Assembly (NCBI GenBank): GCA_902488835.1
Contig: CABTXQ010000018.1
Span: 1 to 23,867 of the forward strand
Reading direction: 5' to 3'
DNA from: an uncultured Ileibacterium sp.
Lineage (GTDB): Bacteria > Bacillota > Clostridia > Peptostreptococcales > Anaerovoracaceae
DNA: 23,867 nt
Under the pieces are notes generated by a model, which saw only the letters and a program-made list of their open reading frames with translations, did no database searches and was not told the origin of the DNA. The number at the start of each line of letters is the position of its first letter. The first letter of the stretch is position 1. Made by a program: the position numbers and the translations under genes. Positions 21,766 through 23,867 of the stretch are shown here, one piece after another.

Positions 21766-23867
21766 ATGTCTATAAAGATAGCATTAGCAGGTAATCCGAA
21801 CAGCGGGAAAACTACGCTTTTTAACGGACTTACCGGAAATAATCAGTTCGTCGGTAACTGGCCCGGCGTAACAGTTGAGAAAAAAGATGGTAAACTCAAA
21901 GGTCATAAGGACGTAATAGTCCAGGACCTGCCAGGTATCTATTCATTATCGCCATATACATTGGAAGAGGTTGTTGCAAGAACCTATCTTATTGAAAACA
22001 GGCCCGATGCCATTCTTAACATAGTTGACGGAACCAACCTTGAGAGGAATCTATATTTAACGACACAGCTTGTAGAGCTTGGAATCCCTGTAGTTGTAGC
22101 TGTAAACATGATGGATATCATAAGGAAGAACGGGGATGAGATAAATACAGAAGAATTGTCGCGTGAACTTGGCTGCAAAGTTGTTGAGATATCAGCGCTA
22201 AAGGGAACAGGCATTAAAGAGGCGGCTTCTGCTGCAGTAGAAGCCGCTAAGGTTGGAAAGACCGTTCCACAACACACATTCTCAGGACCGGTTGAGCATG
22301 CTATAGCTCACATTGAGGAAGCAATAGTTCATGAAATGCCTGAGGATCAGCAGAGATGGTATGCTATAAAGGTTTTCGAAAGAGATTCAAAGGTTATTAA
22401 ACAGCTGAATATTACTCCGGAAATCATGAAGCATGTCGAAGGAGACATAGAAGCTGCAGAAAAAGAACTCGATGATGATTCAGAAAGCATAATTACAAAT
22501 GAGCGCTATAACTATATAGCGTCAATCATCAAGCATTGCTATAAGAGAAAAAGAAAGAGCGATCTTTCTACATCGGATAAAATCGACAAAGTAGTTACAA
22601 ACCGTTGGCTTGGACTTCCGATATTTGTAATTGTAATGTATCTGGTATACTGGATCGCAATGGTAGGGATAGGTACTGCATCTACAGACTGGGCTAATGA
22701 CGGTCTGTTTGGTGATGGGTATCACCTATTTGGAATCGGAAGCAAGGCATACGAAGCGGCATCAGAGGAATATGCGGATGCAACCAACGCAGCACTTGCA
22801 TATTACGATTTCGATGTTGAAGATAAGAACTTTGATGCTAAGACAGCAATTTCTGAGATGAAGAAGGTCCAGGGGCCTGAGAAGGCAACGGTAGGAGTTA
22901 CCGATGAGGAGACACTGGCTACTGATAATAAAAATGTTTACTTCGATAAGATCCCTGATTCTGCAAAGAAAGATGAGAATACTATTCAGATGACGTACAA
23001 AGATGCGATAAAATATCTGGAAAAGAACGGATTTGAAGAGCCTGATCCTGCAAACTATGGAACATGGGTACCTGGAGTACCACCAATAGTCGAGGCAGGA
23101 CTTGATAAGCTGCATGCAGCGGATTGGCTAAAAGGATTGATTCTTGATGGTATAGTTGCCGGAGTCGGAGCGGTTCTAGGCTTCGTTCCTCAGATGCTCG
23201 TACTATTCCTGCTTCTTGCGTTCTTGGAAGCATGTGGTTACATGGCAAGAATAGCCTTTGTACTAGATAGAATATTCCGTAAATTCGGACTTTCAGGTAA
23301 ATCGTTTATTCCGGTACTTGTAGGTACCGGTTGCGGAGTCCCTGGAGTAATGGCTTGTCGAACAATTGAGAACGAGCGCGATCGTAGAATGACTATAATG
23401 ACAACCACCTTTATTCCTTGCGGTGCAAAAGTTCCGTTCATAGCAATGGTTGCAGGAGCAATATTTGGAGGAAGTCCTCATATTGCAACAAGTGCATATT
23501 TCCTAGGAATGGCTGCGATTATTGTATCAGGAGTTATGCTCAAAAAGACAAAGATGTTTGCCGGTAAGCCAGCACCTTTTGTAATGGAACTTCCTCCTTA
23601 TCACTGGCCTACAGTTGGCAATGTACTTCGTTCGATGTGGGAGCGCGGCTGGTCATTTATTAAAAAGGCGGGAACCATTATTCTCCTTTCAACTATATTT
23701 GTTTGGTTCACATCTTTCTTTGGGGTTGTTGACGGAAGCTTTAGAATGCTTGCAGAAGATGAGGTTAATATGTCGCTTCTTGCAAAACTCGGTGGACTAA
23801 TTGCATGGATATTTGCACCACTTGGCTGGGGGAATTGGCAGGCTACAGTTGCATCAATCACAGGACT
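21766..23867 (+). CDS. feoB: Ferrous iron transporter FeoB (3' end outside the window)
   Basis: FeoB imports Fe(2+) through a membrane domain coupled to an N-terminal G domain. The frame starts at ATG 21766 behind a strong AGGAGG and stays open for 700 codons to the window edge. G motifs are G1 GNPNSGKTT (9-17), G2 Thr36 (GVT), G3 DLPG (54-57), G4 NMMD (114-117) and G5 SALK (143-146). The linker domain reaches to about 275, the first membrane helix is about 282-303, and the conserved core follows (GTGCGVPGVMACRTIENERD; IPCGAKVPFIAM). Between helix 1 and the next (about 311-440) is a hydrophilic acidic insert of roughly 110 residues beyond the usual loop. It lies with two FeoA genes in one operon. 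Confidence 0.96.
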   Translation, partial: MSIKIALAGNPNSGKTTLFNGLTGNNQFVGNWPGVTVEKKDGKLKGHKDVIVQDLPGIYSLSPYTLEEVVARTYLIENRPDAILNIVDGTNLERNLYLTTQLVELGIPVVVAVNMMDIIRKNGDEINTEELSRELGCKVVEISALKGTGIKEAASAAVEAAKVGKTVPQHTFSGPVEHAIAHIEEAIVHEMPEDQQRWYAIKVFERDSKVIKQLNITPEIMKHVEGDIEAAEKELDDDSESIITNERYNYIASIIKHCYKRKRKSDLSTSDKIDKVVTNRWLGLPIFVIVMYLVYWIAMVGIGTASTDWANDGLFGDGYHLFGIGSKAYEAASEEYADATNAALAYYDFDVEDKNFDAKTAISEMKKVQGPEKATVGVTDEETLATDNKNVYFDKIPDSAKKDENTIQMTYKDAIKYLEKNGFEEPDPANYGTWVPGVPPIVEAGLDKLHAADWLKGLILDGIVAGVGAVLGFVPQMLVLFLLLAFLEACGYMARIAFVLDRIFRKFGLSGKSFIPVLVGTGCGVPGVMACRTIENERDRRMTIMTTTFIPCGAKVPFIAMVAGAIFGGSPHIATSAYFLGMAAIIVSGVMLKKTKMFAGKPAPFVMELPPYHWPTVGNVLRSMWERGWSFIKKAGTIILLSTIFVWFTSFFGVVDGSFRMLAEDEVNMSLLAKLGGLIAWIFAPLGWGNWQATVASITG

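Noticed and set aside
22522..23248. Several minus-strand open frames within feoB
   Set aside because: They are antisense to the well-supported FeoB frame, which carries its motifs throughout, and no family features were recognised in them.

Overview
The window reads as chromosomal DNA of a low-GC anaerobic Firmicute, most likely a Clostridia-class gut or oral commensal. This is inferred from the gene set (a THF riboswitch, a FolB-FolK fusion, a BspA-type leucine-rich repeat surface protein with an SPxTG-like sorting signal, a butyrate-type CoA-transferase, FeoA-FeoA-FeoB) and from strong Shine-Dalgarno sites. No transposase, phage gene, tRNA, rRNA or CRISPR array was seen.

Layout. 1-355 is the 3' end of an unidentified gene. 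363-1025 (minus) is a histidine-family phosphatase whose promoter is back to back with that of the folate genes. 1138-1306 is a tetrahydrofolate (THF) riboswitch leader in front of folC-folE (1307-3205), which ends at a strong terminator. 3394-6513 is a large secreted BspA-like protein with its own promoter region, a perfect 25-bp palindrome and its own terminator; it sits inside the folate cluster. The cluster resumes with an HD-domain hydrolase, folP and a folB-folK fusion (6691-8952), and continues without a visible terminator into glutaminase and a butyryl-CoA/4-hydroxybutyrate-type CoA-transferase (to 11307).

A hairpin at 11334-11356 lies between converging genes. The minus-strand pair behind it is a HisC-like aminotransferase and a cardiolipin synthase (11337-14039). 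From the same intergenic region a Cu(+) P-type ATPase with HMA domains at both ends is read in the opposite direction (14147-16624). Next come a TrkA-TrkH-TrkH potassium uptake operon (16707-21071), a terminator, and the ferrous iron operon feoA-feoA-feoB; feoB runs off the window end.

How the genes work together. FolE, FolB, FolK, FolP and FolC cover most steps from GTP to polyglutamylated dihydrofolate. The usual enzyme that strips phosphates from dihydroneopterin triphosphate is not recognisable, and the HD protein inside the cluster is a candidate for that step. The second half is a metal and ion homeostasis block: copper export, potassium uptake and ferrous iron uptake.

Points most worth following: the riboswitch terminator whose 3' arm carries the folC ribosome binding site; the BspA gene that separates folP/folBK from riboswitch control; a TrkH paralogue with two of four selectivity-filter glycines replaced by alanine; an in-frame internal start that could make a free copper chaperone from the copA gene; and a cls/copA intergenic region with regularly spaced TGTCA half-sites and a nearly leaderless cls transcript.
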